Assembly (NCBI GenBank): GCA_903863845.1
Contig: CAIPDP010000073.1
Coordinates: forward strand, 1 to 64,000
DNA length: 64,000 nucleotides
Reading direction: 5' to 3'
Origin: an uncultured Mucilaginibacter sp.
GTDB lineage: Bacteria > Bacteroidota > Bacteroidia > Sphingobacteriales > Sphingobacteriaceae
A program made the translations under genes and the position numbers. The stretch's first letter is position 1. The number at the start of each line of letters is the position of its first letter. Under the pieces are notes generated by a model. It made no database searches. It was not told the DNA's origin and saw nothing but the letters and a program-made list of their open reading frames with translations. This document shows positions 29,620 through 39,559 of this stretch, piece after piece.

Positions 29620-32150
29620 TTTGTGATGAGGTTGACAAATAAACGATATGCTCCCGGTACCCCGGCAGGGAGCTGGCGGAAAAATGCGAGCGATGTATAA
29701 ACAAACCTGCCTTTGCCGTAGGATGTAGTGATCAATGCGCCATCCTGTGGTGCTTCGTTCGGGTCGGCCATTTGAAGGACGCGATGGTATTGCGGGTCGG
29801 CATCTTTGGTAAAGTAGAGGCCGCGTTCCTGGATCCAGCCATCAAAATCATTTTGTGTGATCTTATTGGGGTAATTCAATACCGGGTTTTCGGGGTCGAG
29901 GATATTTATTTTGGCGGTTTCGTCGGTTACACGCTGGTTAACTACGTTGAAAGGATATGGTCCGATTTGTTTGGTCACCAGCCCGGCGTTATTGTTATAC
30001 TGCACCAACAGGTTGCCGCCATTTTTTACATATTCCAACAATTTGGGCTGCTCAACCGCCAGGCGTGGTTTTACATTATAGGCTCTTACCCCTATAACTA
30101 TCGCATCATAGGCCGAAAGATCACCGCTTTCAATCTCACTTTCTGTCAACAAGTGTACGTCATAGCCTACCTGACGCAAAGCATCCGGTACCAGGTCGCC
30201 AGCACCCATGATATAGCCGATCTTTTTGCCGGCAATCTTCAGATCGAGCTGGAGCAATTTGGCTTTGGCCTGCGGGAAGATGGTAATGTTGGGGATGTGG
30301 TTATATTGGATTGAAAGTATACTATTATTGAACGTTTCCTGGTAACCGTTTACTGTTACTTCGGCTTCAATTGCACTGGTTTGCGACTGGCTGCCTGTAG
30401 GTTTCAGTGTAAAATTTTCGGTCCACTCATCGCCCTTCTTTTTACCTGTAAAAGATATACTGGCCGGACTAATAGTCCAACCCGTCGGTACTTTCAACCT
30501 TAGGCTACCACTGGCGCCATCTTTAAAACTCTGCAATTTAACAGCTATGTTTTGCGGCTGCTGGGAGTTAAAAATATAAACTGCATTTTGGATATTGGCG
30601 GTAACCGGTGGGGCAATGACCAATGGTTGGTATAGTTCGCCTTTGGCGGGATCGGTATATTTGTATTGGATAGGGCGGTCAAAATTGATGTCTTTACCAA
30701 AAATTTTGAAAGTAATATCCGTCTGGTAGGGTATATTCTCCGGCAAAGATTTTTGGTCGAAGTCCCGCATTTTATCTAGATAATCGATATCATAAGAGCC
30801 AATTCCATGAGTTTTTTCAAGCCAATAGGGTTGTGTAACCTTTCTGACTTTAAACTTCGAATCAAAGTCCTTTAGATTGGCTCGTAATTCAGGTTCATAT
30901 AATCGCATGTCAGGTACTTTACTTTTAGCAGTTTCTGTAAAAAAAAATGTCATAGGACCCTCAGGAAAATCTGAATCATAAAAAGGATAAACAATACTTT
31001 GAATACGAACGTCAATGTTCGACCTTAAAATTACCTGTGTCTTAACTTGCGCACTATCATCTAATGCATAGGAGGACTGAGGAGCATAACTCTCAAACCA
31101 CAATCCCGCACAAGCTGCGATCAAATCTGCCAAACCCTTTAACTTTTGTTCTTTCCAATAGGCATCACCACTCTTTTCTACCTGGCTATAAACTTTCACC
31201 AGAGCCTCCACCGACTTCTCTGGATGATTCACATTAAAGCTCTGCTGGATCGCTGCTACTTCTTTGCCAATTTGCTCCCCACCATCAACCCGGCTCCAGC
31301 TGGTGTTAACGCCGTCCATCAGGTCATCCTTCGGCGCATCACCCAAAATGGTCTTGAAATATTCAAAGGCATCACCCCTTTGCCTTGCCGAGCCAAAGCC
31401 CTGGGTTTTGTGGTTCGAGCGGCTTTCGGCTGCCAGTTCGCCATAGCCTTTTCCGAGGATTGGGTTATATACGCCAACATTCACCTTAAACTGATCGGGC
31501 GCTGTGGTATTGGTGCTGCCAAAATTAAAGGTGTTCCACATCAGCCTCTTAGGTTGCCATACTTTTACATATTTCAATTGTTCAGGGAAACGATTCGGGT
31601 CGGAAGCCGCGCTAAAAGCTTCCTGAGCCAGCATAGCCGATGCAGTATGATTACCATGTCCGCCTTCACCTGTTGTAGGAAAACGGCAAATGATCACATC
31701 CGGCCTGAACGTGCGGATCACCCAAACTACATCACCTAATACCTGCTCTTTGTTCCAAAAATCCAGCGTTTCTTTTGGCCCTTTTGAAAAACCAAAGTCG
31801 ATGGCCCGGGTAAAAAACTGTTCGGCACCATCAACTTTCCGCGCAGCTAATAGTTCCTGGGTACGTACCAGGCCCAGTAATTCGCCCTGTTCATTGCCGA
31901 TCAGGTTCTGACCTCCATCGCCCCGGGTGATCGATAGATAACCGGTACGATAATGTTTTTCCTGCGCCAGGTAAGCCAGCAAGCGGGTATTCTCGTCGTC
32001 AGGGTGGGCAGCCACATATAGTACGCTTCCCAAAACATCCAGTTTCCTAAGATTCTGTTCGATCGTGCCTATATCCTGGGGTGGATTAGTTTGTGCTACT
32101 AAAGCAAATGGAGCAAAAAACAGGATCGAAGTCAAAAGCAAATATTTCAT
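29607..32150 (-). CDS. PIG-L family deacetylase
   Basis: VLYVAAHPDDENTRLLAYLA, GHGNHTASAMLA. Confidence 0.85.
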   Translation of the reverse strand: MKYLLLTSILFFAPFALVAQTNPPQDIGTIEQNLRKLDVLGSVLYVAAHPDDENTRLLAYLAQEKHYRTGYLSITRGDGGQNLIGNEQGELLGLVRTQELLAARKVDGAEQFFTRAIDFGFSKGPKETLDFWNKEQVLGDVVWVIRTFRPDVIICRFPTTGEGGHGNHTASAMLAQEAFSAASDPNRFPEQLKYVKVWQPKRLMWNTFNFGSTNTTAPDQFKVNVGVYNPILGKGYGELAAESRSNHKTQGFGSARQRGDAFEYFKTILGDAPKDDLMDGVNTSWSRVDGGEQIGKEVAAIQQSFNVNHPEKSVEALVKVYSQVEKSGDAYWKEQKLKGLADLIAACAGLWFESYAPQSSYALDDSAQVKTQVILRSNIDVRIQSIVYPFYDSDFPEGPMTFFFTETAKSKVPDMRLYEPELRANLKDFDSKFKVRKVTQPYWLEKTHGIGSYDIDYLDKMRDFDQKSLPENIPYQTDITFKIFGKDINFDRPIQYKYTDPAKGELYQPLVIAPPVTANIQNAVYIFNSQQPQNIAVKLQSFKDGASGSLRLKVPTGWTISPASISFTGKKKGDEWTENFTLKPTGSQSQTSAIEAEVTVNGYQETFNNSILSIQYNHIPNITIFPQAKAKLLQLDLKIAGKKIGYIMGAGDLVPDALRQVGYDVHLLTESEIESGDLSAYDAIVIGVRAYNVKPRLAVEQPKLLEYVKNGGNLLVQYNNNAGLVTKQIGPYPFNVVNQRVTDETAKINILDPENPVLNYPNKITQNDFDGWIQERGLYFTKDADPQYHRVLQMADPNEAPQDGALITTSYGKGRFVYTSLAFFRQLPAGVPGAYRLFVNLITKTRF

Positions 32151-32306
32151 AGCCGACTGAATTACTTGGGTGTTATAGGAGTTGAACCGCTTTCAAAGGT
32201 AAAATAATTGTTCTATCAAAGTTTGCGCTATGGGGCTTGTTGATACCTATTTTTTGACCCGATATGGTCGCAACTTTACAATTCTATAACAAAACTGGTA
32301 TTGTCG

Positions 32307-32344
32307 TAATCAATCGATTGATTAACTTTGTCCCGTTGATTAAC
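32307..32344. promoter_or_regulatory. candidate TetR-family operator
   Basis: Perfect 18-bp palindrome TAATCAATCGATTGATTA (32307-32324) plus a second TTGATTAAC half-site (32336-32344), ending 1 nt before the regulator ATG. Confidence 0.6.
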
Positions 32345-32345
32345 C

Positions 32346-32996
32346 ATGGAAAAAGATAAAACAGACAAAAAGGATCATATCCTTGATGTGGCGGAACGGG
32401 TGTTTTCGGAGCTTGGATTTGACGGTGCGTCTACGCGAATGATCTCTGGAGAAGCATGTGTAAATATGGCCATGCTGAATTATTATTTCGGCTCAAAGGA
32501 AGGCTTGTTCCTGGCCATCTTTAAACGTAAAATGATATCGTTTCAGGACCAGCTGAACAACCTGGGTAATGATGATAGTAAAAACGCCTGGGAAAAAATT
32601 GAAAAGTACATTGAATTATATACCAAGCGGGTGGTTTCTAATAATTGTTTCCAGAAACTTTTGTACCAGGAGCTATCAATGCAGCGCCGGGGTGAACTTT
32701 CAGACCAGATCACTGATATCATGATGAAAAATGTCGGCGAGGTACGAAAACTGTTGATGGAAGGAATTAATAATGGAGAATTTAAAAAAGATACTGATAT
32801 AGAAATGGTGATCGCCACTATCTACGGTACTAAAAACTTCCTGGTCGGCTCACCCCAACTGACCAACAAAGTGATGGGATACGATATACAAGACGAAAAG
32901 GTCGTTGATGAACAATTGAAACCCCGTGTCGAAAACTATTTGAAAACACTGTTAAAAGCTTACTTGTTGAATGAACATGACAACTTACCTAAATAA
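32346..32996 (+). CDS. TetR/AcrR family transcriptional regulator
   Basis: HILDVAERVFSELGFDGASTRMISGEACVNMAMLNYYFGSKEGLF. Confidence 0.92.
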   Translation: MEKDKTDKKDHILDVAERVFSELGFDGASTRMISGEACVNMAMLNYYFGSKEGLFLAIFKRKMISFQDQLNNLGNDDSKNAWEKIEKYIELYTKRVVSNNCFQKLLYQELSMQRRGELSDQITDIMMKNVGEVRKLLMEGINNGEFKKDTDIEMVIATIYGTKNFLVGSPQLTNKVMGYDIQDEKVVDEQLKPRVENYLKTLLKAYLLNEHDNLPK

Positions 32997-34344
32997 ACCC
33001 TTAAACAAACAGCCATTGAAAAAAATGACTATGGCGCGATACCTGTTAGCGCTGGCGGTAGTAGCCATCGTATCGGTGTCACCTGCTCTGGCTCAGGACA
33101 AAACGCTTAGCCTTGATGAAGCCATTAAACTGGGTCTGCAAAACAGCAAAGTGCTTAAGCTTTCGCAATCAAAGATCGATGCAGCTGTTTCGCAGTACAA
33201 TCAGGCCAAAGACCTGGTACTACCGGGTGGCAAAGCCAGCTATGGCTATAATCGTGCAGAGATACCAGCTAATAGGCTTGCATTGGGCCCAAAAGCCAGC
33301 ATTTCTCTTCCAAGCAGCGCTGATGCTTACCTTGGAATTGTAACACTCAACGAAACTATTTTTGCTGGCGGCAAATTAAAACTCGCGCAGCAATCAACTG
33401 ACCTTTTAACCAAAGTGGCTAAACTCGATGCTGATAAGGATAAAGATGCTATTACGTTCGATGTGATCAGTTTGTACTACAACCTTTATAAGGTATTGCA
33501 AAGCATTAAGGTAGTTCAACAAAATCTGGGTGCTATTGATCAGCAGATCAAACAATCACAGCGCTTTTTTGAGCAGGGCCTGGTAACCAAAAACGACGTT
33601 TTACGTTTCCAATTGCAACGCTCCAATATTCAATTGAATGAGATAGACCTGGAAAGTACCCGGAAGATCATTAATTACGATCTGGATATTTTACTTGGGC
33701 TACCCGAAACCACATCGATCAGCATAAGCCAGATCACCGAAGCTACTCACGAACTTAGTCCGGTTAGTAATTATATTGATACTGCCTTGGCAAACCGTCA
33801 GGAAGTAAAGCAACTGCTCTTGCAATCGCAGGTTGCTGAAAATAATATCAAAAGCATACATGCAAATCAAATGCCTACAGTTGGTGCATCCTTTGGTGGG
33901 TATTATGTAGATATCGCAGCAAACCCATTTCCGAAATCAGGATCCTATATTACGCCTTTGACACTTGGTGTTACACTATCCTGGAATTTTTCGACACTTT
34001 GGACCAACAAGAACAAAATAGCTGAAGCGCGGATACAGGCCGACCAGGTAACCCTAAACCAGGGCGTAGTTGGCGATAACATCCGTACCGAAGTTAACAA
34101 GAGCTATCAAAATTACCAGGAAGCCTTAGACAGGATCAAACTGCTGCAAACTTCAATTGACCAGGCAGGTGAAAATGATAAAATTTTAGAATCAAAATAT
34201 AAAAGCAATATCGCATCGGCCACTGACCGGGTAGATGCCGAAACACTGCTTTACCAGGCACAAATTAACCTGGAGCTGGCAAAAGCTGATGCAGGGCTTG
34301 CTTATTACAACCTATTAAAAACAACCGGAAAACTTAGCAAATAA
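32971..34344 (+). CDS. TolC family outer-membrane efflux protein
   Basis: LSLDEAIKLGLQNSKVLKLSQSKI, coiled-coil pattern. Confidence 0.9.
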   Translation: MNMTTYLNKPLNKQPLKKMTMARYLLALAVVAIVSVSPALAQDKTLSLDEAIKLGLQNSKVLKLSQSKIDAAVSQYNQAKDLVLPGGKASYGYNRAEIPANRLALGPKASISLPSSADAYLGIVTLNETIFAGGKLKLAQQSTDLLTKVAKLDADKDKDAITFDVISLYYNLYKVLQSIKVVQQNLGAIDQQIKQSQRFFEQGLVTKNDVLRFQLQRSNIQLNEIDLESTRKIINYDLDILLGLPETTSISISQITEATHELSPVSNYIDTALANRQEVKQLLLQSQVAENNIKSIHANQMPTVGASFGGYYVDIAANPFPKSGSYITPLTLGVTLSWNFSTLWTNKNKIAEARIQADQVTLNQGVVGDNIRTEVNKSYQNYQEALDRIKLLQTSIDQAGENDKILESKYKSNIASATDRVDAETLLYQAQINLELAKADAGLAYYNLLKTTGKLSK

Positions 34345-34357
34345 CACAAGATCAACA

Positions 34358-35407
34358 ATGGCACAAGAACAAGAAACTCCAAAGAAACCGAACAGAGTAT
34401 TTCCTATCATATTAGGTGTGATACTTATTGGCGGTATCCTATTCGGGATAAAAGAATATATCTATTACGGTAAACACGTTGATACCGATGATGCACAAAT
34501 CGATGGCGATATCAGCCCGGTAGTTGCCCGTGTTGGTGGCTATGTTGACAGTATCTTTTTTGAAGAGAACAGTCACGTTGAAAAAGGCCAGGTATTGGTA
34601 AAACTGGATGACCGCGATTATAAAGTTAAATTGGAACAGGCACTTTCGGCTAAGCAAACTGCAAGTGCAGGTGTTGGGGTAGGCGAGTCGCAGATCAGCA
34701 GCACGGCTGCAAATGCTTCAAGCGCACATGCCCAGGTTGAATCGGCACAGGCTAAGCTCGATCAGGCCAACAAAGATTATGCTCGTTATGCTAACCTGGT
34801 AAAAGATGGTTCAGTTACCGAACAACAATTCGACCAGGTAAAAGCCAATCGCGATGTAGCACAAGCCACCTATAATGCCGCGCAGGATCAGTATAAAGCT
34901 GCTCTGGAACAAATTGGCACCAGCAAAAATCAGTTAACCGTTACCAACGTAGGCGTTACCCAGCGTCAGGCCGATGTTGACTATGCTAAATTGCAATTGT
35001 CGTACACTACTATAACCGCACCTGCAAGTGGTGTAGCTTCAAAAAAGAGCATCCAGGTGGGTCAATTGGTACAACCGGGTCAAACCTTATTCTCAGTTGT
35101 AAATGATAACAGCGTTTTCGTGACCGCAAATTTCAAGGAAACCCAGCTTACCAATCTAAAAAACGGGCAAAAGGTGGATGTAGAGGTTGATGCCTATCCT
35201 GATTGGAAGCTGCACGGAACGGTATATAATTTCGCAGGTGCAACCGGCGCTAAGTTTTCGCTTCTGCCGCCTGACAATGCAACAGGCAACTATGTTAAAG
35301 TTGTACAACGTGTACCGGTAAAAATTAAGATCACTACAGGTAAAGATACACTGGCATTGCTTCGCCCGGGTATGAGTGCGAACGTTTCAGTAATCTTAAA
35401 AGACTAA
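34358..35407 (+). CDS. HlyD/EmrA-like membrane fusion protein
   Basis: HVDTDDAQIDGDISPVVARVGGYV, ITAPASGVASKKSIQVGQLVQPGQTLF. Confidence 0.92.
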   Translation: MAQEQETPKKPNRVFPIILGVILIGGILFGIKEYIYYGKHVDTDDAQIDGDISPVVARVGGYVDSIFFEENSHVEKGQVLVKLDDRDYKVKLEQALSAKQTASAGVGVGESQISSTAANASSAHAQVESAQAKLDQANKDYARYANLVKDGSVTEQQFDQVKANRDVAQATYNAAQDQYKAALEQIGTSKNQLTVTNVGVTQRQADVDYAKLQLSYTTITAPASGVASKKSIQVGQLVQPGQTLFSVVNDNSVFVTANFKETQLTNLKNGQKVDVEVDAYPDWKLHGTVYNFAGATGAKFSLLPPDNATGNYVKVVQRVPVKIKITTGKDTLALLRPGMSANVSVILKD

Positions 35408-35412
35408 TAACA

Positions 35413-36966
35413 ATGGCTGAAAAAGGTTTTAGGAAATGGATCATTACGATCACGGTGATCACAGCTGCACTACTTGAGCTGATAGATACCACGATCGTGA
35501 ATGTGGCCTTGCCAAAAATACAGGGCAACCTGGGGGCAACCCTGGAAGACGTGGCCTGGGTAGTAACCGGGTATGCGGTTGCAAACGTTATCATTCTGCC
35601 AATGTCTGGCTGGCTTGGCAGCTATTTTGGGCGCAAAAATTATTTCCTGGCCTCTATTATTATATTCACAATAGCTTCTTTCCTCTGTGGCAATTCATCG
35701 TCGCTTAATGAACTGGTCATATTCAGAATATTACAGGGCTTGGCCGGAGGTGGATTGATCTCGACCGGGCAGGCCATCCTGCTGGAGACCTGGCCGCGCG
35801 AACAGATAGGGACAGCAACGGCACTTTTCGGACTCGGAGCAGTATTCGGACCAACAGTAGGGCCAACCATCGGTGGTTTTATTACTGACCACACCACCTG
35901 GAAGTGGATATTTTATGTAAACATTCCGGTTGGCGCGGTTGCAGCATTTTTTGCGTTGACCTTTGTGCGGGAGACGCCGCGGGATGCCCATGGTAAACCC
36001 ATCGATTGGTGGGGAATATTACTGCTGGCTATTGCCGTTGGAAGTTTGCAAACAATTTTGGAAAAAGGTGAGTCGGAAGATTGGTTTGCTAAAACCTATA
36101 TACTGGTGCTAACGATTGCCGCTATTTTAGGTACCTTTTTATTCATATGGCGCGAATTGAGTACAGACCACCCGATCGTTAATTTCAGTATTCTTCGGCA
36201 TCGAAGTTTTGCCGTGGGGATGTTTACTTCGTTCATTCTGGGATTTGGATTATATGGATCGGTGTTCGTATTCCCGGTTTTCTGTCAGAACTTGCTGGGT
36301 TTCACAGCCCAACAAACCGGCGAATTGTTATTTCCGGGCGGTATTTGTACCATCGTAATGATGCCATTTATAGGTAAAATGCTTAACAAAGGTGTACCGG
36401 CTCAGTTTATGGCCACCGCAGGTATGGCACTGTTCTTCGTATTTACCTTTATGTTGAGTGGTTCAACACTTGAAACAGGTCAAACAGACGTGCTGATTCC
36501 ATTATTGATCAGAGGCGTTGGTATGGCGTTATTATTTGTTCCATTAACAACTTTGGCCATTTCCGAACTGAAAGGGCCCGAAGTTGGGCAGGGAACCGGA
36601 TTAAACAACATGATGAGGCAGCTGGGCGGTTCATTCGGTATTGCAGCATTGACCACGCTGATCCATATCAGGCAGGCCAAACACCGGAGCGACCTGCTTA
36701 CCCATATCAATCCATACAACAGCGCATTCACTATGCGTTTAAATATGATCGAACAGGGATTTATTGCTAAGGGAAAATCTGCAATTGATGCAATGCATAT
36801 GGCGTACCAGGCAATTGAAGGTACAATAATCAGGCAGTCACTGCTATTGACTTATGATGATGCTTATTTGATATCAGGATTTGTTATGCTCTTTTCCATA
36901 CCACTGCTTTACCTGCAGCCATTTAAGAAAAGCGGTGGTGCTAAACCACCTGTTGATGTTCACTAA
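35413..36966 (+). CDS. DHA2-family MFS drug efflux permease (EmrB-like)
   Basis: LLELIDTTIVNVALPKIQGNLGATLEDVAWVVTGYAVANVIILPMSGWL. Confidence 0.93.
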   Translation: MAEKGFRKWIITITVITAALLELIDTTIVNVALPKIQGNLGATLEDVAWVVTGYAVANVIILPMSGWLGSYFGRKNYFLASIIIFTIASFLCGNSSSLNELVIFRILQGLAGGGLISTGQAILLETWPREQIGTATALFGLGAVFGPTVGPTIGGFITDHTTWKWIFYVNIPVGAVAAFFALTFVRETPRDAHGKPIDWWGILLLAIAVGSLQTILEKGESEDWFAKTYILVLTIAAILGTFLFIWRELSTDHPIVNFSILRHRSFAVGMFTSFILGFGLYGSVFVFPVFCQNLLGFTAQQTGELLFPGGICTIVMMPFIGKMLNKGVPAQFMATAGMALFFVFTFMLSGSTLETGQTDVLIPLLIRGVGMALLFVPLTTLAISELKGPEVGQGTGLNNMMRQLGGSFGIAALTTLIHIRQAKHRSDLLTHINPYNSAFTMRLNMIEQGFIAKGKSAIDAMHMAYQAIEGTIIRQSLLLTYDDAYLISGFVMLFSIPLLYLQPFKKSGGAKPPVDVH

Positions 36967-36972
36967 AAGAAT

Positions 36973-37004
36973 AAAGCCATCCCGACCGAGGTCGGGACGG
37001 CTTT
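36973..37004 (+). terminator. hairpin after the efflux operon
   Basis: AAAGCC-a-TCCCGACC-ga-GGTCGGGA-c-GGCTTT; long stem but weak T-tract. Confidence 0.6.
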
Positions 37005-37311
37005 CCCCAAAAAAATTTAACAATTAAAAGTTTATTTTTTATCCCCGGTCTCGCCGATTCGTTTGAAAAAATGGCAAGTCCTGAGATACTTCTCTTAAAC
37101 TCTAAAATTACTTTTTTTAAATCGAAATCTCCAAATTTTAGGATAGCAAAATTGCTCGTCTTTTAGAAACATTTTGTCATCGGCCTATGGGATAAGTACT
37201 TCGTTTGTTAACGCCCTCCATACCATTGTCTTACCTGTTTTTTTGTCGATAACCAACAGTTGACCTGGTATTCTGACAAACAAAATTGACGTTAAATACT
37301 TCTTAAGATGT

Positions 37312-38178
37312 ATGGGCGTTTTGAAAATGGCCTGGTTTAGGAAAACCTGGAGGCTGATCACCGTTACTTTCAACGGCTTTATTAATGACAACGGACTTAA
37401 ATTAAGCGCTTCGCTGGCTTATTATACCGTATTTGCCATTGCGCCGCTCATTATTCTAATGATCGCGATAGCAAGTCTTATACTGCAACACTTCGATTTT
37501 AATGACACGTTGTATCATAAGATCTACAAAATTGTTGGCCAGGATCTAACGATTCAGATACGGGGTGTGGTTGACCATATATTGCAATCGGGCAAGACAG
37601 GGGTGGCCTTTGTAACCAGTATTCTTATTCTTTTGCTGGGCGCCAGCAGCGTGTTCATCGACATTCAGGATTCCCTGAATATGATCTGGCGGGTTAAAGC
37701 TAAACCCAAAAATGGCTGGCTTAAACTGTTAAAAAACCGATTCCTTTCTTTTTCCCTCATCATCATCTTGGGATTTCTGCTATTGGTATGCCTGATCTTT
37801 AATATTGCCATCAATTCACTTAACAAAGAACTTACTCACATCTTACCGGGTGTATCCATCGCTTTTTTTGATCTGATCAACCTTACGATATCATTGGTCA
37901 TTATAGCGCTCCTTTTCGGCATTATGTTCAAATACCTTCCGGATGCAAAATTAAAATGGCATGAAGTTCGTGCAGGCGCTTTATTTACAGCAATATTATT
38001 TATTCTGGGGCAATACCTGATTGGTATCTATTTCAAATATTCAGCGGTGGCATCAACCTATGGTGCCGCCGGTTCGCTGATAGCGCTGTTAGTTTGGATT
38101 TATTATACCTCAGCAATTTTGTATATCGGCGCCGAATTTACCAAAGCATATGGCCAGGCAAAACGAAATAAAAGCTGA
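37312..38178 (+). CDS. YihY/virulence factor BrkB family membrane protein
   Basis: LKLSASLAYYTVFAIAPLIILMIAIASLIL, YGAAGSLIALLVWIYYTSAILYIGAEFTKAY. Confidence 0.9.
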   Translation: MGVLKMAWFRKTWRLITVTFNGFINDNGLKLSASLAYYTVFAIAPLIILMIAIASLILQHFDFNDTLYHKIYKIVGQDLTIQIRGVVDHILQSGKTGVAFVTSILILLLGASSVFIDIQDSLNMIWRVKAKPKNGWLKLLKNRFLSFSLIIILGFLLLVCLIFNIAINSLNKELTHILPGVSIAFFDLINLTISLVIIALLFGIMFKYLPDAKLKWHEVRAGALFTAILFILGQYLIGIYFKYSAVASTYGAAGSLIALLVWIYYTSAILYIGAEFTKAYGQAKRNKS

Positions 38179-38184
38179 ACCTAT

Positions 38185-39507
38185 CTAATAATTATCATGA
38201 AGATAGGTGATGATGCGAACCATCTCTTCCCTGATCTCATGCGATGGGCGGGTAAAATTGTTGTTCATGAACGAAAACGCCAAATGCCTTCCCTTCCGCG
38301 TGATCAGGTATCCGCTTTGGTTATGATTATTAAACAAAGAGCCCGTTTTAGCCCACACAAATGGTAAACCCCTATCTGTTTTGTAAGCGCTTTTTATTGT
38401 TCCAATAACTCCGCCAGCCGGCAAAAAACTATGTAACAGGCTATCGTTTTTCATTTGGGCTGATATTTTGCACAATAATTTAACGATACTCCGGGGGGTA
38501 AACAAGTTATACCTTGATAATCCCGATCCATCCACCCATTGCGGCGCATCAGGCAGATCATTAAGGTAATTATGCGTTGCATATTGAATAATTGAATCCG
38601 TATTAAGCACCTTCAATTTTACAGCAGAACAAACCAAAAGTAATTGCTCGGCGATAAAATTATCGCTGGGCTGCAGCATTTGCCGGTATACGGTATCAGC
38701 ATTGGCATCATTAACTGTTTTTGCATCTCCCGGTTGGGGTAAATGAACTTCATAAACCGGTTTGCGCAGGGTATCTACTAATAGTGAGAGACTCAACTCC
38801 GGGCTTGCTTTCCAGGGCACCACCTGTCGAAAATTAGCAGGCACAGGCACAGCAGGATAGACAAATGTGTTATTTAATAAGTTACGTACGACCCCGAAAT
38901 GCGAAGGCTTAAAATTACTATCGCATTTCATGTAAATACTTAAAGCCGCAGGACTGACCTGTAAACTGCCATTGGGCGATGCTGTAAAAACAGCAACATT
39001 ATCCTCAAGAGGTAATTCGGATATCTCCGCCTGGTAATCATCATTGTAGTCGTTCCAGGCCCAACCCGATCCGTAAAACGCCGACTGTTGAAAGCCGGAA
39101 GAGAAAAAAAGTTTTTGGCGGGCATGTTTTAGCAAATTATAACCCTTAATGCCTTTAAGTTCGGAATGCAGGAACGAAGGATCGCCGGTAGCCCAAAAAA
39201 TCAATGAATCGTTACGGACAACATAATTAAATGCGGGTATCGAATCCCCCAGAATCCGCAGACAGGTATAAAAAGTAAAAAGCTTGGTATTGGAAGCGGG
39301 AGTAAAATATTTATCGGAATTAAGTTCATAGATCATTTTTTGTTGATCCATATCATACAAAGCAAAACCTGTAAAATGATCATTTGAGATCGCTGATTGT
39401 TCGAATATTTTGGCCAGTTTATGGGGGCGAATCTGATGTGAACAGGAGCTGCATAGAATTGAAAAACATGCCAGAAACACTATTATCGTATGCCTTGTTA
39501 TCATTAT
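38185..39507 (-). CDS. D-alanyl-D-alanine carboxypeptidase (PBP4-type lipoprotein)
   Basis: FTPASNTKLFTFYTCLRIL, DGSGLSRYNLFTPRS, WAKTGSL; lipoprotein start MITRHTIIVFLACFSILCSSC preferred. Confidence 0.85.
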   Translation of the reverse strand: MMITRHTIIVFLACFSILCSSCSHQIRPHKLAKIFEQSAISNDHFTGFALYDMDQQKMIYELNSDKYFTPASNTKLFTFYTCLRILGDSIPAFNYVVRNDSLIFWATGDPSFLHSELKGIKGYNLLKHARQKLFFSSGFQQSAFYGSGWAWNDYNDDYQAEISELPLEDNVAVFTASPNGSLQVSPAALSIYMKCDSNFKPSHFGVVRNLLNNTFVYPAVPVPANFRQVVPWKASPELSLSLLVDTLRKPVYEVHLPQPGDAKTVNDANADTVYRQMLQPSDNFIAEQLLLVCSAVKLKVLNTDSIIQYATHNYLNDLPDAPQWVDGSGLSRYNLFTPRSIVKLLCKISAQMKNDSLLHSFLPAGGVIGTIKSAYKTDRGLPFVWAKTGSLFNNHNQSGYLITRKGRHLAFSFMNNNFTRPSHEIREEMVRIITYLHDNY

Positions 39508-39559
39508 TAAACTAACTAATGGATATGTAGTAACTTTAATTAATCCAATTATAAGCAAA

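Noticed and set aside
36973-37004. Considered as a strong rho-independent terminator
   Set aside because: Kept only at moderate confidence: the stem is long but is followed by CCCCAAAA rather than a T-tract, so it may be a repeat-type hairpin.
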